From: Verrucomicrobiota bacterium
GTDB taxonomy: Bacteria > Verrucomicrobiota > Verrucomicrobiia > Limisphaerales > UBA1319
Reading direction: 5' to 3'
Assembly: GCA_022711435.1 (NCBI GenBank)
Contig: JAKLFB010000045.1
Span: forward strand, 1 to 43,593
Length of the DNA: 43,593 bases
The position numbers and the translations under genes are program-made. Shown piece after piece: positions 9,603 to 18,273 of the stretch. The notes below the pieces were generated by a model, which did not search any database, was not told where the DNA came from, and saw nothing but the letters and a program-made list of their open reading frames with translations. Numbering within the stretch: position 1 is the stretch's first letter; each line of letters opens with the position of its first letter.

Positions 9603-10078
9603 AAAATGGATTGGATTCCGGTCAATCAATAGACTCGCTGAGGAATTACTGTCAATCCGTTCCTCCCTGAGCCCCCCCCGCTCGATCCTCGCGGGGGGAG
9701 GGGGAATCGCTGCGGAGGCGTACGCGAAGGAGCGCCGACATTCTTGTCGGCCGACGCTTGCATACCCTTGATGGCGTAGCCGCAGCTTTCAAGCTGCGAT
9801 TGTGAGCGCATCGTTGAGTCAACGTGTTCTGAAAACAGTGGAGTGCGGCAGCCCTCTGCCGCTTTCCATGAACCGCCCGGTGGGGGCACCGGGCCTACAC
9901 AGTGTGGGCCGGGTCCCCTGCCTGCCGCGGCGGCGCAGGCAGGCCCGACCCGGCGTGAGCGGTTCATGGGCGTCGAGCATGGCCGACAGGCCAAGGCCGC
10001 TGTTTGTGGTCCTTTCCGCTCTCCTGGGCCTTGGCGCCTCTCCCCCCGCTCGTGCCTCGCGGGGGGAGGGGAAGCGTG
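9603..10078. repeat. Mosaic of repeat-block fragments, copy C
   Basis: This is non-coding. 9665-9751 resembles the 3' part of copy B (GC-hairpin 9674-9698, then GCCGACA-TTCT-TGTCGGC at 9734-9751). A CGCAGCTT-TC-AAGCTGCG hairpin follows at 9781-9798. From 9839 the 5' part of the block resumes: GCGGCAG-CCCT-CTGCCGC 9845-9862, then the GCCCGGTG/CACCGGGC stem. It carries an extra insertion (CTGCCGCGGCGGCGCAG) around 9920 and ends with a 10-bp perfect stem CTCCCCCCGC/GCGGGGGGAG (10040-10068). The order differs from copies A and B, so the block is itself modular. Confidence 0.8.
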
Positions 10079-10087
10079 GCCGGCTTA

Positions 10088-10360
10088 GGGTCTGTGCAAA
10101 AATTACTTCCGATTTTGGCGGGAGCGCCGCCGGGCCCGATGCGAGGCGCAAGGGAGGGAGTGTATCCCCCTGCGATACTCGACCGACCGAGCAACGAAGC
10201 AGATGGCCCGGCGCCGCCTCGCCCCTGCGGGCTGGGGGCCTTGGGCGCGCTGGCTGTGTTGCTCCTCGCTCACAGACCGCACGGGTATGCTCGCTCGTCG
10301 CGCCTTGCCAGCCCACCCAATCCCCTCCAGCAAAATCGGAATTAATTTTTGCACAGACCC
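10088..10360. mobile_element. MITE-like palindromic element with terminal inverted repeats
   Basis: The ends are inverted copies: GGGTCTGTGCAAAAATTA at 10088-10105 matches, after reverse complementing, 10343-10360, and the similarity continues inward (TTCCGATTTT on both arms). The arms stay alignable over about 100 bases, so the whole 273 bp could fold into one long imperfect hairpin. Both ends are flanked by TTA (10085-10087 and 10361-10363), a possible 3-bp target duplication. No transposase is encoded. A 48-bp fragment of the left arm occurs at 35441-35489. It could be a non-autonomous transposon or a large REP/BIME-type element. Confidence 0.75.
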
Positions 10361-10695
10361 TTACTGGAGACAAATCGCAACCGGCTTACCGGAGACAAGG
10401 CGGTGTGCCGGCGAGCTGGTTCACCCGGCCTTTGAAAGTCTTCTCCCTCCCCTCGGCGGCAGTGGAGGGGAGGGACGGGGAGAGGCGGGCGAGCATTAGA
10501 TCCGCTTTGATTTTGGGCTGAAAGGGGCCAATTTTAGCAATATTGGCGGATATTATGACAATTTAGGCAAAGCTGTCCTGGGCCGCACCCGCTACACTGC
10601 CATCACCCTAATGCAACGAGTATGACCAGGATGAACCATACACTAGTATCGGGCGATCCCACGGTCGAGGGGGCTTTCTTTCATCTCTGAACCGC
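10361..10695. promoter_or_regulatory. Region upstream of the etf-hdr operon
   Basis: No gene is seen. 10445-10474 is a 10-bp perfect stem (CCCTCCCCTC/GAGGGGAGGG). 10501-10575 is a clear A/T-rich island containing nested inverted repeats (TCCGC...GCGGA around CCAAT...ATTGG, 10501-10550). This is the likely regulatory region for the operon that starts at 10696, but I could not assign a -35/-10 pair with confidence. Confidence 0.35.
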
Positions 10696-11478
10696 ATGAA
10701 TATCGTTGTCTTGCTGAAAATGGTGCCGGACACCGTCGAGGAACTGAACGTGGGGGCAGACGGGCGCTCGCTGGACGCCGAGTTCCTCCGATACAAGCTC
10801 GGCGATCCGGATGAACACGCGATCGAGCAGGCCCTGCTTCTCAAGGAAAAGCACGGGGGCACTGTAACCCTCGTGGCATTGGACGCCCCGGAGGTGGACG
10901 ATGTCCTGTTCACGGCCCTGGCCAAAGGGGCGGACCGGGCCATCAAGCTCACGGGGGCCGAATCGCCGCCGGGGACGCCCGTGCTGGCGCAGGCCGTGGC
11001 CGCTTGCGTGCGAGGGGTTTGGAATCCATTGCCGGCGGACACGCTGATCCTCTGCGGCTCCTATGCGATCGACGATCTCGAGGGCGAGCTGGCGCCGTGG
11101 CTGGCCACGGCCTTTGAGATCCCGCTGGCCATGGTCGTGGCGGGCGTGCAGATCGAAGACGGGGGCCGGAAGGCTGTCGTCACCCGCGAGTTCTTTGGCG
11201 GCTTGCGCGGAGAGTTCGAGCTCGATCTCCCTGCGATCCTTGGGATCCAGTCCGCGGAGAAGCCGCCGCGATATGTCCCCATCGCCAAGGTGCGCGCGGC
11301 GATGAAATCGGCGCGGATCGATTCGCAGGCGGCGGAGCTTCCCGAGCCGCCGGCCGGCCTCGAGCTCGGCCGCATGGCCAAGCCGGAGGCGGCGGGCCAC
11401 GCGCAAATGCTCGAAGGCGATCCCGACAAGGTGGCGGATCAGATCATCGAAGTCCTGGCCCAACAAAGCCTGATTTAA
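10696..11478 (+). CDS. Electron transfer flavoprotein, beta subunit
   Basis: EtfB pairs with EtfA to carry electrons from acyl-CoA or similar dehydrogenases. The 260-aa length is normal for the family. The N-terminal MNIVVLLKMVPDT and the following region (DPDEHAIEQALLLKE..., then GADRAIKLTG near residue 90) are typical of the FixA/EtfB Rossmann-like fold. The central part (CGSYAIDDLEGELAPWLA) corresponds to the ADDITIONAL-nucleotide loop of EtfB proteins, and the C-terminus contains the usual PRYVPIAKVRAAMK segment. It is the first gene of a tightly packed plus-strand operon, 10 bases before etfA. No Shine-Dalgarno sequence is obvious upstream of its ATG. Confidence 0.93.
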   Translation: MNIVVLLKMVPDTVEELNVGADGRSLDAEFLRYKLGDPDEHAIEQALLLKEKHGGTVTLVALDAPEVDDVLFTALAKGADRAIKLTGAESPPGTPVLAQAVAACVRGVWNPLPADTLILCGSYAIDDLEGELAPWLATAFEIPLAMVVAGVQIEDGGRKAVVTREFFGGLRGEFELDLPAILGIQSAEKPPRYVPIAKVRAAMKSARIDSQAAELPEPPAGLELGRMAKPEAAGHAQMLEGDPDKVADQIIEVLAQQSLI

Positions 11479-11488
11479 GGAGAGAACC

Positions 11489-12460
11489 ATGGCAAATCCC
11501 ATACTGGTCCTGGCGGAGCACCTTCGCGGCAGCCTCACGGAGGTCACATTCGAGATGCTGGGCGCGGCCCGCGCGCTGGCTCAATCCACGGGCGCGCCGG
11601 TTCAGGCCCTCCTGGTCGGCTCGGGCGTCGAGCCCCTGGCGGCGCAACTGGGCGCGGCCGATTCGGTCCTTCTGGTGGACAGGCCGGACCTGGCCAATCC
11701 ATCGTCGGAGCAGGTCAGCCTGGCGGCCGAGCAGGCAGCCGGGAAGACGGGGGCGGGGCTGATTTTCGTGGCGGGGACCAACGTGTCCACCGGCATCGGG
11801 ACGCTGCTGGCCGCGCGCGCCAAGCTGCCCCTGGTCAATTTCTGCCGCGAGATCAAGGTCGCCGATGGCCGGCCCACCTTTGTCAGCCAGCTCTTCGGAG
11901 GCAAGGTTTTTGCCGAGGTCCGCATGGCGGGCGACCGAGGGGTGGTCAGCCTCTATCCGGGTGCATTTCGAGCCGAGGCGGGCCGCGCGGACAAGGCGGC
12001 GCCGGTCGAGAGATGCGACCTGCAGGCGCCTCCGGCCAAGGTGCGGTTCCGGCGGTTCGTCGAGCCGGAGACAGGCGACGTCGACATCACCAGGCAAGAC
12101 GTGCTGGTGGCGGTGGGGCGGGGGATCCAGAGCCAGGACAACCTGGCGCTCGCCGAGGAGCTCGCCCAGGTGCTCAAGGGCGCCGTCTGCGCCTCTCGTC
12201 CGGTCATCGACCAGGGCTGGCTGCCGCTGAGCCGGCAGGTGGGCAAGTCGGGCATGAGCGTCAAGCCGCGGCTTTACATCGCCCTGGGAATCAGCGGAGC
12301 GCCCGAGCACTGGGAAGGCATGCAGAGCTCCCGGCTCATCATCGCCTTCAACACCGATCCCAAGGCGCCGATCTTTGACGGCTCGCAATACGGCGTGTGC
12401 GGCGATCTGTTGGACTACGTGCCCGCTCTGACTGAGAAACTCAAAGCCCGTTCGAGCTGA
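11489..12460 (+). CDS. Electron transfer flavoprotein, alpha subunit
   Basis: EtfA is the FAD-carrying partner of EtfB. The 323 residues comprise an N-terminal alpha/beta domain (1-190) and a C-terminal FAD domain with the family motifs VGRGI, ASRPVIDQGW, RQVGKSG, LYIALGISGAPEH and FNTDPKAPIF. A good ribosome binding site (AAGGAG) lies 7 bases before the ATG at 11489. The stop is 7 bases before the next gene, so translation is probably coupled. There is no ferredoxin domain at the N-terminus. Whether this ETF is of the bifurcating class cannot be read with confidence from motifs alone. Confidence 0.93.
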   Translation: MANPILVLAEHLRGSLTEVTFEMLGAARALAQSTGAPVQALLVGSGVEPLAAQLGAADSVLLVDRPDLANPSSEQVSLAAEQAAGKTGAGLIFVAGTNVSTGIGTLLAARAKLPLVNFCREIKVADGRPTFVSQLFGGKVFAEVRMAGDRGVVSLYPGAFRAEAGRADKAAPVERCDLQAPPAKVRFRRFVEPETGDVDITRQDVLVAVGRGIQSQDNLALAEELAQVLKGAVCASRPVIDQGWLPLSRQVGKSGMSVKPRLYIALGISGAPEHWEGMQSSRLIIAFNTDPKAPIFDGSQYGVCGDLLDYVPALTEKLKARSS

Positions 12461-12467
12461 CCTTCCC

Positions 12468-14492
12468 ATGGATCCGGTTCAAATCTCCCTGCTGGGCGTG
12501 CCCGGGCGCGCTGTGCTCTGGGCCTTGGCGATCGCCGCCTTCGGCGTGTTCGGCTGGCGGATCTATCAGCTGGTCGGCCTGTTGCGCCAGGGGCGGTTCG
12601 AGAACCGGTTCGACCGCCTCGGATGGCGTGTCGGGCATTTCCTCCGGAACGTCCTGCTCCAGCCGCGGATCTTCAACGAGCGAAGCATCGGCCTGCCCCA
12701 TTTCCTTATCTTCTGGGGGTTCGTGCTGTATGCGGGTTGCTTCAACTGGGGGCTGATCCGGGGATTGCTGCCGTTTGTGCCGATCCCCTATCCGGACGAG
12801 GTCCCGGTGGTTCGGCTGTTTCTCGAGCTGTTCGCGGTGCTGGTGCTGGCGGGGCTGGGGGTGGCGCTGGCGCGGCGCCTGTTCTTCCCGCCGAAGTACC
12901 TCCACCTCAGTTTCGATGCCAACCTGATCCTGTTCCTGATCGCGGTGCTCATGCTGAGCAACCTGTTCGGCTCGGCCTTCACCCAGGTGGCCGAGGGCAG
13001 CCCCGCCACTGGGTGGGCGCCTTTCGGCAGCCTCCTGGCGGCCGCCTTATCGGGGGTGTCGAAGGGGGCCGCTCACTCGCTGGCGATCGCGATGTGGTGG
13101 CTGCACATGATCGTCGTGCTGGGATTCCTCGTCTACCTGCCCTACTCGAAGCACCTGCATTTGCTGGCGTCGCCGTTCAACGTCTTCTTCAACAACCCGG
13201 AGCTGCCGGCTGATCTGACGCTGCCGGGCGCGCCGGCGGAGATCTCGGCGGGCGCCTCCCGGTGGCAGGAGCTGACATGGAAGCAGCTGTTCGGCGGTTT
13301 CTCGTGCGCCGAATGCGGCCGCTGCGATCGGTCATGCCCGGCCGCTGCCGCAGGGTTCCCCCTGCAGCCTCAGCAGATCATCCAGAAGGTCAAACAGCAT
13401 CTCCTGGCGACCACAATCGACCAGCCCCGCTCCGCCGCCGGCTCGCCCGCGCCCAGCCTCATCGGCGATGTCTTCACCGAAGGCGAGATCTGGGCCTGCA
13501 CAACCTGCATGGCCTGCATGAACTGCTGCGCCGTCTGGAACGAGCAGGTCCCCCTCATCGTCACGCTCCGCCGCCACCTCGTCAGCCAGGGCCAGGTCGA
13601 ACGCACCGTCCAGGACATGCTGGCCAACCTGACCCGATACGGCAACTCGTTCGGCAAGTCCGACCGGATGCGCGCCAAGTGGGTCCAGTCGGGCGGGCTC
13701 AAGATCAAGGACGCCCGGAAGGAGCCGGTCGAGTACCTCTGGTTCGTGGGCGATTACGCCTCCTTCGATCCGCGGCTCGAAGAGATCACCCGCAAGACGG
13801 CCCGGGTGTTTCAAGCCGCGAGCCTCGATTTCGGCCTGCTGTTCGAAGGGGAGCGCAATGCCGGCAACGACGTGCGCCGCGTCGGCGAGGAAGGGCTCTT
13901 CGAGCTGCTCCGGGACCGCAACCTCCAGACCCTGGCCAAGGCGCGGTTCCAGAAGATCGTCACGACCGATCCCCACACCTACAACACGCTCAAGCACGAA
14001 TACCGCGTCGATGGACGGCCGCTCGAGGTCGTCCATTACACCGAGCTGCTCGACCAGCTCATCCGCGACGGCCGCCTGCCCCTCAAACCCCGATCCAACG
14101 GCCCTGTCACCTACCACGATCCCTGCTACCTCGGCCGCTACAACCGCATCTACGACCCTCCCCGCCGCGTCCTCGCCGCCCTCGGGCTCGAGCTGCGCGA
14201 GATGCCTCGCCACCGCGATACCAGCTACTGCTGCGGCGCCGGAGGCGGCCGGATCTGGATGGAGGACACCGCCGACGTCAAGGAGCGGCCCGCCGAGAAT
14301 CGGATCCGGGAAGCCGCCGCGCTCGAAGGCGTCCGCACGTTCGTGGTCGCCTGCCCGAAAGACATCGCCATGTTCCGCGACGCCGTCAAGACGACCGGCC
14401 AGGAAGGCCGCATCGCCGTCCAAGACATCGCCGAGCTGGTTTGGGATGCCGTTGAGAACGCCATGACCCCCGCCAAAGGAGCCACCGCATGA
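12468..14492 (+). CDS. Membrane Fe-S/CCG-domain oxidoreductase (EMO/HdrD-like)
   Basis: A likely membrane acceptor for ETF electrons, passing them to quinone. Known relatives are the DUF224-type ETF:(methyl)menaquinone oxidoreductases and HdrD. Residues 1-240 hold about five membrane helices with a histidine-rich last helix (WWLHMIVV...SKHLHLL) that could bind haem b, as in NarI-like domains. Two 4Fe-4S sites follow: C280/C283/C286/C290 and C344/C347/C350 with C353 or C354. Two CCG-type domains come next. In the first, the expected cysteines are replaced (D429 in FVGDYASFD, N464 in GERNAGND). The second is intact (YHDPCYLGRYN and YCCGAGGG). The stop overlaps the next start (ATGA). Confidence 0.88.
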   Translation: MDPVQISLLGVPGRAVLWALAIAAFGVFGWRIYQLVGLLRQGRFENRFDRLGWRVGHFLRNVLLQPRIFNERSIGLPHFLIFWGFVLYAGCFNWGLIRGLLPFVPIPYPDEVPVVRLFLELFAVLVLAGLGVALARRLFFPPKYLHLSFDANLILFLIAVLMLSNLFGSAFTQVAEGSPATGWAPFGSLLAAALSGVSKGAAHSLAIAMWWLHMIVVLGFLVYLPYSKHLHLLASPFNVFFNNPELPADLTLPGAPAEISAGASRWQELTWKQLFGGFSCAECGRCDRSCPAAAAGFPLQPQQIIQKVKQHLLATTIDQPRSAAGSPAPSLIGDVFTEGEIWACTTCMACMNCCAVWNEQVPLIVTLRRHLVSQGQVERTVQDMLANLTRYGNSFGKSDRMRAKWVQSGGLKIKDARKEPVEYLWFVGDYASFDPRLEEITRKTARVFQAASLDFGLLFEGERNAGNDVRRVGEEGLFELLRDRNLQTLAKARFQKIVTTDPHTYNTLKHEYRVDGRPLEVVHYTELLDQLIRDGRLPLKPRSNGPVTYHDPCYLGRYNRIYDPPRRVLAALGLELREMPRHRDTSYCCGAGGGRIWMEDTADVKERPAENRIREAAALEGVRTFVVACPKDIAMFRDAVKTTGQEGRIAVQDIAELVWDAVENAMTPAKGATA

Positions 14493-15724
14493 TTGCCACC
14501 CAGGAAACCATTGACGCCACCGCCGCCATATTCGACGACCTGCGCTGCCAGAAGAACACCAGCCTGGATAACCTGCTCGAGACGCCCGACGGCAGGCGCA
14601 TCCTCTCCTGCATCCAGTGCGGCACCTGCGCCGGCACATGCCCCTACGGCGAGCACATGGATTACCCGCCGCGCCGGATCATCAACATGCTCCAGCGCGG
14701 CCTCATCGACGAGGTCTTCCGCTCCGACAGCATGCTCCGGTGCGTGAGCTGCTACGCTTGCATGGCCAAGTGCCCCCGGAACATCCGCCTCTCCGATGTC
14801 CTACTGCCCCTGGTCAAGGAGCAGACGCTGATCCACCTCACCGAGATGCCGGCCGAGCTCCAGAAAAGCCTCCAGAACACGCTCCGATACGGCAATCCCA
14901 TGGGCGAGTCCTCGCGCAAGCGGGCCGCATGGACCGCCACCGCGGGGGTCCCGGTGCCGACGATTGGCGAGAAGGGCGGGGTGGCCGACATCCTGTGGTT
15001 CGTCGAGTGCTACACGTCCTACTACGCGCGTGGCCAGGACAACAGCCGCGCGACCGCCCGCCTCTTCCACGCCCTGGGCCTCGACTTCGCCATCCTCGGC
15101 AACGAGGAGAAATGCGCGGGCGACTGCGGCCAGCTGACGTGGGAGTCCGGGCTGTTCGAGACGCTGACCGATTACAACATGGTCGTGTTCGGGAAATACA
15201 AGTTCAAGCGGCTGGTGACCGGCGATCCGCATGCGTTCAACGCCTTCCGGATCCGGTACCCGCTCTTCGGCTTCGATTACCCGGTCGATCACACAACCCC
15301 CTTGCTGCACGGCCATCTCGACCGGCTCAAGCCGATGCTCAAGAAGAAGCTCGACTGCACCGTCACCTACCATGATTCCTGCTGTCTGGGGCGCCGGGCG
15401 GGCTGCTACGAGCCGCCCCGCGAGCTCCTCCGGGCCATCCCCGGCGTCAAGCTGGTCGAGATGACCCACAACCGCGTCAATGCCATCTGCTGCGGCGGCG
15501 GCGGCGGCGGCATGTGGCTGGACACGTTCTTCAAGGCCAAGGGCATGGAGCGGCTCTCCGAACGCCGCATCCGCGAAGCCATCCGCACCGGCGCCGATGT
15601 CCTCGCTGTCTCCTGCCCCTACGAGATCTCGCGGTTCGAGGACGCCCTCAAGACCGTCGGCCACGACAAGCCCATCGTGGTCCGTGACGTGGTCGAGCTG
15701 CTGGCTGATTCCCTGGGGGATTGA
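14489..15724 (+). CDS. HdrC-HdrB-like fusion, 4Fe-4S and two CCG domains
   Basis: A cytoplasmic Fe-S oxidoreductase subunit of the heterodisulfide reductase type. The N-terminus has two 4Fe-4S sites (C41/C44/C47/C51 and C85/C88/C91/C95), as in HdrC. The rest holds two CCG domains, as in HdrB: the first with C174 (FVECYTSYY) and C209/C213 (EEKCAGDCG), the second with C298/C299 (YHDSCCLGRR) and C334/C335 (ICCGGGGGG). HdrB CCG motifs bind unusual 4Fe-4S clusters in methanogens; the physiological substrate here is unknown. The gene overlaps the previous one by 4 bases, and HdrA-like follows after 57 bases, suggesting the two form one HdrABC-like complex. Confidence 0.88.
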   Translation: MIATQETIDATAAIFDDLRCQKNTSLDNLLETPDGRRILSCIQCGTCAGTCPYGEHMDYPPRRIINMLQRGLIDEVFRSDSMLRCVSCYACMAKCPRNIRLSDVLLPLVKEQTLIHLTEMPAELQKSLQNTLRYGNPMGESSRKRAAWTATAGVPVPTIGEKGGVADILWFVECYTSYYARGQDNSRATARLFHALGLDFAILGNEEKCAGDCGQLTWESGLFETLTDYNMVVFGKYKFKRLVTGDPHAFNAFRIRYPLFGFDYPVDHTTPLLHGHLDRLKPMLKKKLDCTVTYHDSCCLGRRAGCYEPPRELLRAIPGVKLVEMTHNRVNAICCGGGGGGMWLDTFFKAKGMERLSERRIREAIRTGADVLAVSCPYEISRFEDALKTVGHDKPIVVRDVVELLADSLGD

Positions 15725-15781
15725 TCGCCCGGCCCCGCGCCCATCGACATCACATCAACCGTCGTTCGCACACACCTTCCT

Positions 15782-17779
15782 ATGATCGTTCCCAAGAAAA
15801 AAGAACCGATTCGAGTCGGCGTTTATGTATGCCATTGCGGGGTGAACATCGCCAGCATGGTCGATGTCGAGCAGGTGGCTCAATATGCCGCCAAGCTGCC
15901 CGGGGTGGCCGTGGCCCGCACCTACAAATACATGTGCTCCGATCCCGGCCAGGAGATGATCGAGCAGGATATCCTCGAGCATCGCCTCAACCGCATCGTC
16001 GTCTCGGCCTGCTCGCCGCTCCTCCACGAGCACACCTTCCGCAAGGCCGTCGAGAAGGGCGGGCTCAATCCGTTCTTCTTCCAGATGGTCAACATCCGCG
16101 AGCACAACTCCTGGGTCCACACCAGCCGGGCCGAAGCCACCCAAAAGGCCATGAGCCTCGTGCGCGCGGCCGTCCAGCGCGTGTTCCATCACAAGCCGCT
16201 CGAGGTCAAGAAAGTGCCCATCAACCCGAACGTCCTGGTCCTCGGCGGCGGGATCGCGGGGATCCATGCGGCGCTGGTCCTGGCCAATGCCGGCAAGCAT
16301 GTCTACCTGGTCGAGCGCGAGCCCACCATCGGCGGGCACATGGCCAAGTTCGACAAGACCTTTCCGACGCTGGATTGCGCGGCGTGCGTCCTGTCGCCGA
16401 AGATGGCCGCCGTCGGCAACCACCCGAACATCACGCTCTGGACCTACTCCGAGGTGACGAAGGTCGACGGGTTCGTCGGGAATTTTCGGATCACGGTCCG
16501 CCGCAAGCCCCGATACGTCCTCGAGGACCTCTGCACCGGATGCCAGGAGTGCATCGAGGCCTGCGTCTACCGCGAGCCCAAGTTCAAGGACGAGTTCAAC
16601 CTCGGCCTGGGCAAGCGCAAGCCCGTCTACCTCCCCTTTCCCCAGGCGGTGCCCCCCATCGCCATCATCGATCCCGAGACCTGCATCGAGCTCAAGACCG
16701 GCAAGTGCAAGAAGACATGCGTCGAGGCCTGCGGCGATCGCAAGGCCATCGACCTCAAGCAGCAGGAGGAGATCCGCGAGATCCAGGTCGGAGCCGTCAT
16801 CGTCGCGACCGGCTTCCGGGTTTTCGACGCGCGCCGCGCCCCCTTTTTCGGCTACGGCACCTACCCCAATGTCTACAACGCGCTCGAGATCGAACGCCTC
16901 ATCAACGCCTCCGGGCCCACCGGCGGCGAGATCGTTCTTCCCGACGGCCGCAAGCCGAAATCCGTCGCGATCATCCACTGCGTCGGCTCCCGCGACGAGC
17001 ACACCAACCGCTGGTGCTCGAGGGTCTGCTGCCTCTACTCGCTCAAGCTGGCCCACCTGATCCATGAGCGGACCGAGGCCCAGATCCACAATTTCTACAT
17101 CGACGTTCGCACCCCCGGCAAATCGATGGAGGAGTTCTACAACCGGATTGCCGAGGAGGGCGTCAAGCTCATCCGCGGCAAGGTGGCCGATGTCTACCCG
17201 GACACCTCGGAAGGCGCCAACGGCCGCCTCATCGTCCAGGCCGAGGACACCCTCATGAGCCGGATCCTCAAGCTGCCCGTCGACATGGTCGTGCTGGCCG
17301 TGGGACTCGAGCCCCATCCCGATGCCCCCAATGTGCGCCGCCTCTTCAACATGAGCTGCAGCAACGAGGGCTACTTCCTCGAAAGGCACCCCAAGCTGGC
17401 GCCCGTGAGCACCTTCGCCGACGGGATCTTCCTCGCAGGCTGCTGCCAGGGGCCCAAGGACATTCCCGACTCGGTCGCCCAGGCCGGCGCCGCCGCCGCC
17501 GAGGCATTCTCCCTCATCGACAAGGGCCACATCGAGCTCGAGCCCAACACCGCCTTCATCACTGAAGCCGAATGCTCCGGCTGCAAGTCCTGCATCCCGC
17601 TCTGCCCCTACACCGCCATCTCGTTCCTCGAGGACAAGAAGAAGGCGTTCATCAACGAGGCGCTCTGCAAGGGCTGCGGCACCTGCGTCGCTTCCTGCCC
17701 CTCCGGCTCGATTCGCCAGAACCTGTTCGAAGACGACGAGATCTTCAGCGAAATCCAAGGGCTCCTCGCCGAGGTGTGA
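15782..17779 (+). CDS. HdrA-like FAD/Fe-S subunit
   Basis: A 665-aa protein of the heterodisulfide reductase subunit A family, which in other organisms holds the FAD that splits electron pairs. An N-terminal domain carries CHCG (C17, C19) and SACSPLLHEHTF. An FAD-binding motif (LGGGIAG, residues 154-160) and the family signature LDCAACVLSPKM (C199, C202) follow. Next are a Cys-rich insert (CTGCQECIEAC, then CKKTCVEAC), the conserved GCCQGPKDIPDSVAQA segment, and two C-terminal ferredoxin motifs (CSGCKSCIPLCP, CKGCGTCVASCP). Length and motifs are complete. It is the last gene of the etf-hdr operon. Its stop is fused to a PIN-domain remnant. Confidence 0.92.
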   Translation: MIVPKKKEPIRVGVYVCHCGVNIASMVDVEQVAQYAAKLPGVAVARTYKYMCSDPGQEMIEQDILEHRLNRIVVSACSPLLHEHTFRKAVEKGGLNPFFFQMVNIREHNSWVHTSRAEATQKAMSLVRAAVQRVFHHKPLEVKKVPINPNVLVLGGGIAGIHAALVLANAGKHVYLVEREPTIGGHMAKFDKTFPTLDCAACVLSPKMAAVGNHPNITLWTYSEVTKVDGFVGNFRITVRRKPRYVLEDLCTGCQECIEACVYREPKFKDEFNLGLGKRKPVYLPFPQAVPPIAIIDPETCIELKTGKCKKTCVEACGDRKAIDLKQQEEIREIQVGAVIVATGFRVFDARRAPFFGYGTYPNVYNALEIERLINASGPTGGEIVLPDGRKPKSVAIIHCVGSRDEHTNRWCSRVCCLYSLKLAHLIHERTEAQIHNFYIDVRTPGKSMEEFYNRIAEEGVKLIRGKVADVYPDTSEGANGRLIVQAEDTLMSRILKLPVDMVVLAVGLEPHPDAPNVRRLFNMSCSNEGYFLERHPKLAPVSTFADGIFLAGCCQGPKDIPDSVAQAGAAAAEAFSLIDKGHIELEPNTAFITEAECSGCKSCIPLCPYTAISFLEDKKKAFINEALCKGCGTCVASCPSGSIRQNLFEDDEIFSEIQGLLAEV

Positions 17780-18171
17780 AGGGGCGCCTCGGGCTCTATT
17801 GCCTGCCGCTGCACGCGTTGGAGGTTGAAAACGCGATCCGCCACCGCGCCTTTCACGAGAGGCGCATTCGACCAGCCAGCGAACGTGCGCAGATTGTGCG
17901 CGAGCGAGACGCGGCTTTGGCCCGTGTTGATCAGTTCTTGAAACGGGGAACCCTCGAGGAGATCGCTTTGGACATGGATTCGGCCTTCTCCCAGGCGCGC
18001 CGGCTGTCCGCGGCTCACTCGGAAAGGGTGGGGGCTCGGGCCATCGATCTTCTTCACGTCGCTTGCGCCTTGTTGCTCGAAAGCGAGGTCTTCCTGACCT
18101 CCGACGAGCGTCAGGCCGCCCTGGCGAACGCAGAAGCGCTGGAGAGCGCTCTTGTGCCCGCGGCGGATTGA
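17776..18171 (+). pseudogene. 5'-truncated PIN-domain (VapC-like) toxin remnant
   Basis: The frame beginning around the GTG at 17776, which overlaps the hdrA stop, encodes about 131 aa. These align by eye with the C-terminal two thirds of VapC-family PIN ribonucleases: LHALEVENAIRHRAFH, then DLLHVACALLLESEVFLTSDERQAALA. The N-terminal strand with the first catalytic aspartate (normally LDTSxLxxLY) is missing, and the homology starts right at the end of hdrA. No antitoxin gene is adjacent. The best reading is a remnant left by a deletion or insertion event. A translated, inactive PIN fragment coupled to hdrA cannot be excluded. Confidence 0.6.
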
Positions 18172-18273
18172 CGATCGACATTGTCGCCTTCAGCCGGCCA
18201 GCGAACTGCGCCAGTTGCGCATCTTCCTCCGCCCGGCGCCAGAAACACCGAATCCCCTGTGCGGCGACCCGTC

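Noticed and set aside
9802..10521. 239-aa open frame between the beta-helix and etfB genes
   Set aside because: It runs through repeat block C and the palindromic element. Matching frames in copies A and B are shifted by indels, so it is not a conserved protein.
10696..17779. Reading the etf-hdr operon as a sulfate-reduction Qmo/Dsr module
   Set aside because: No apr, sat, dsr or qmo partners are seen, and the ETF pair plus the membrane CCG protein fit an ETF-linked system better.
15755..18181. 808-aa minus-strand open frame opposite hdrA
   Set aside because: Low-complexity Ala/Gly/Asp/Val-rich sequence with no recognisable motif; it mirrors the hdrA codons.
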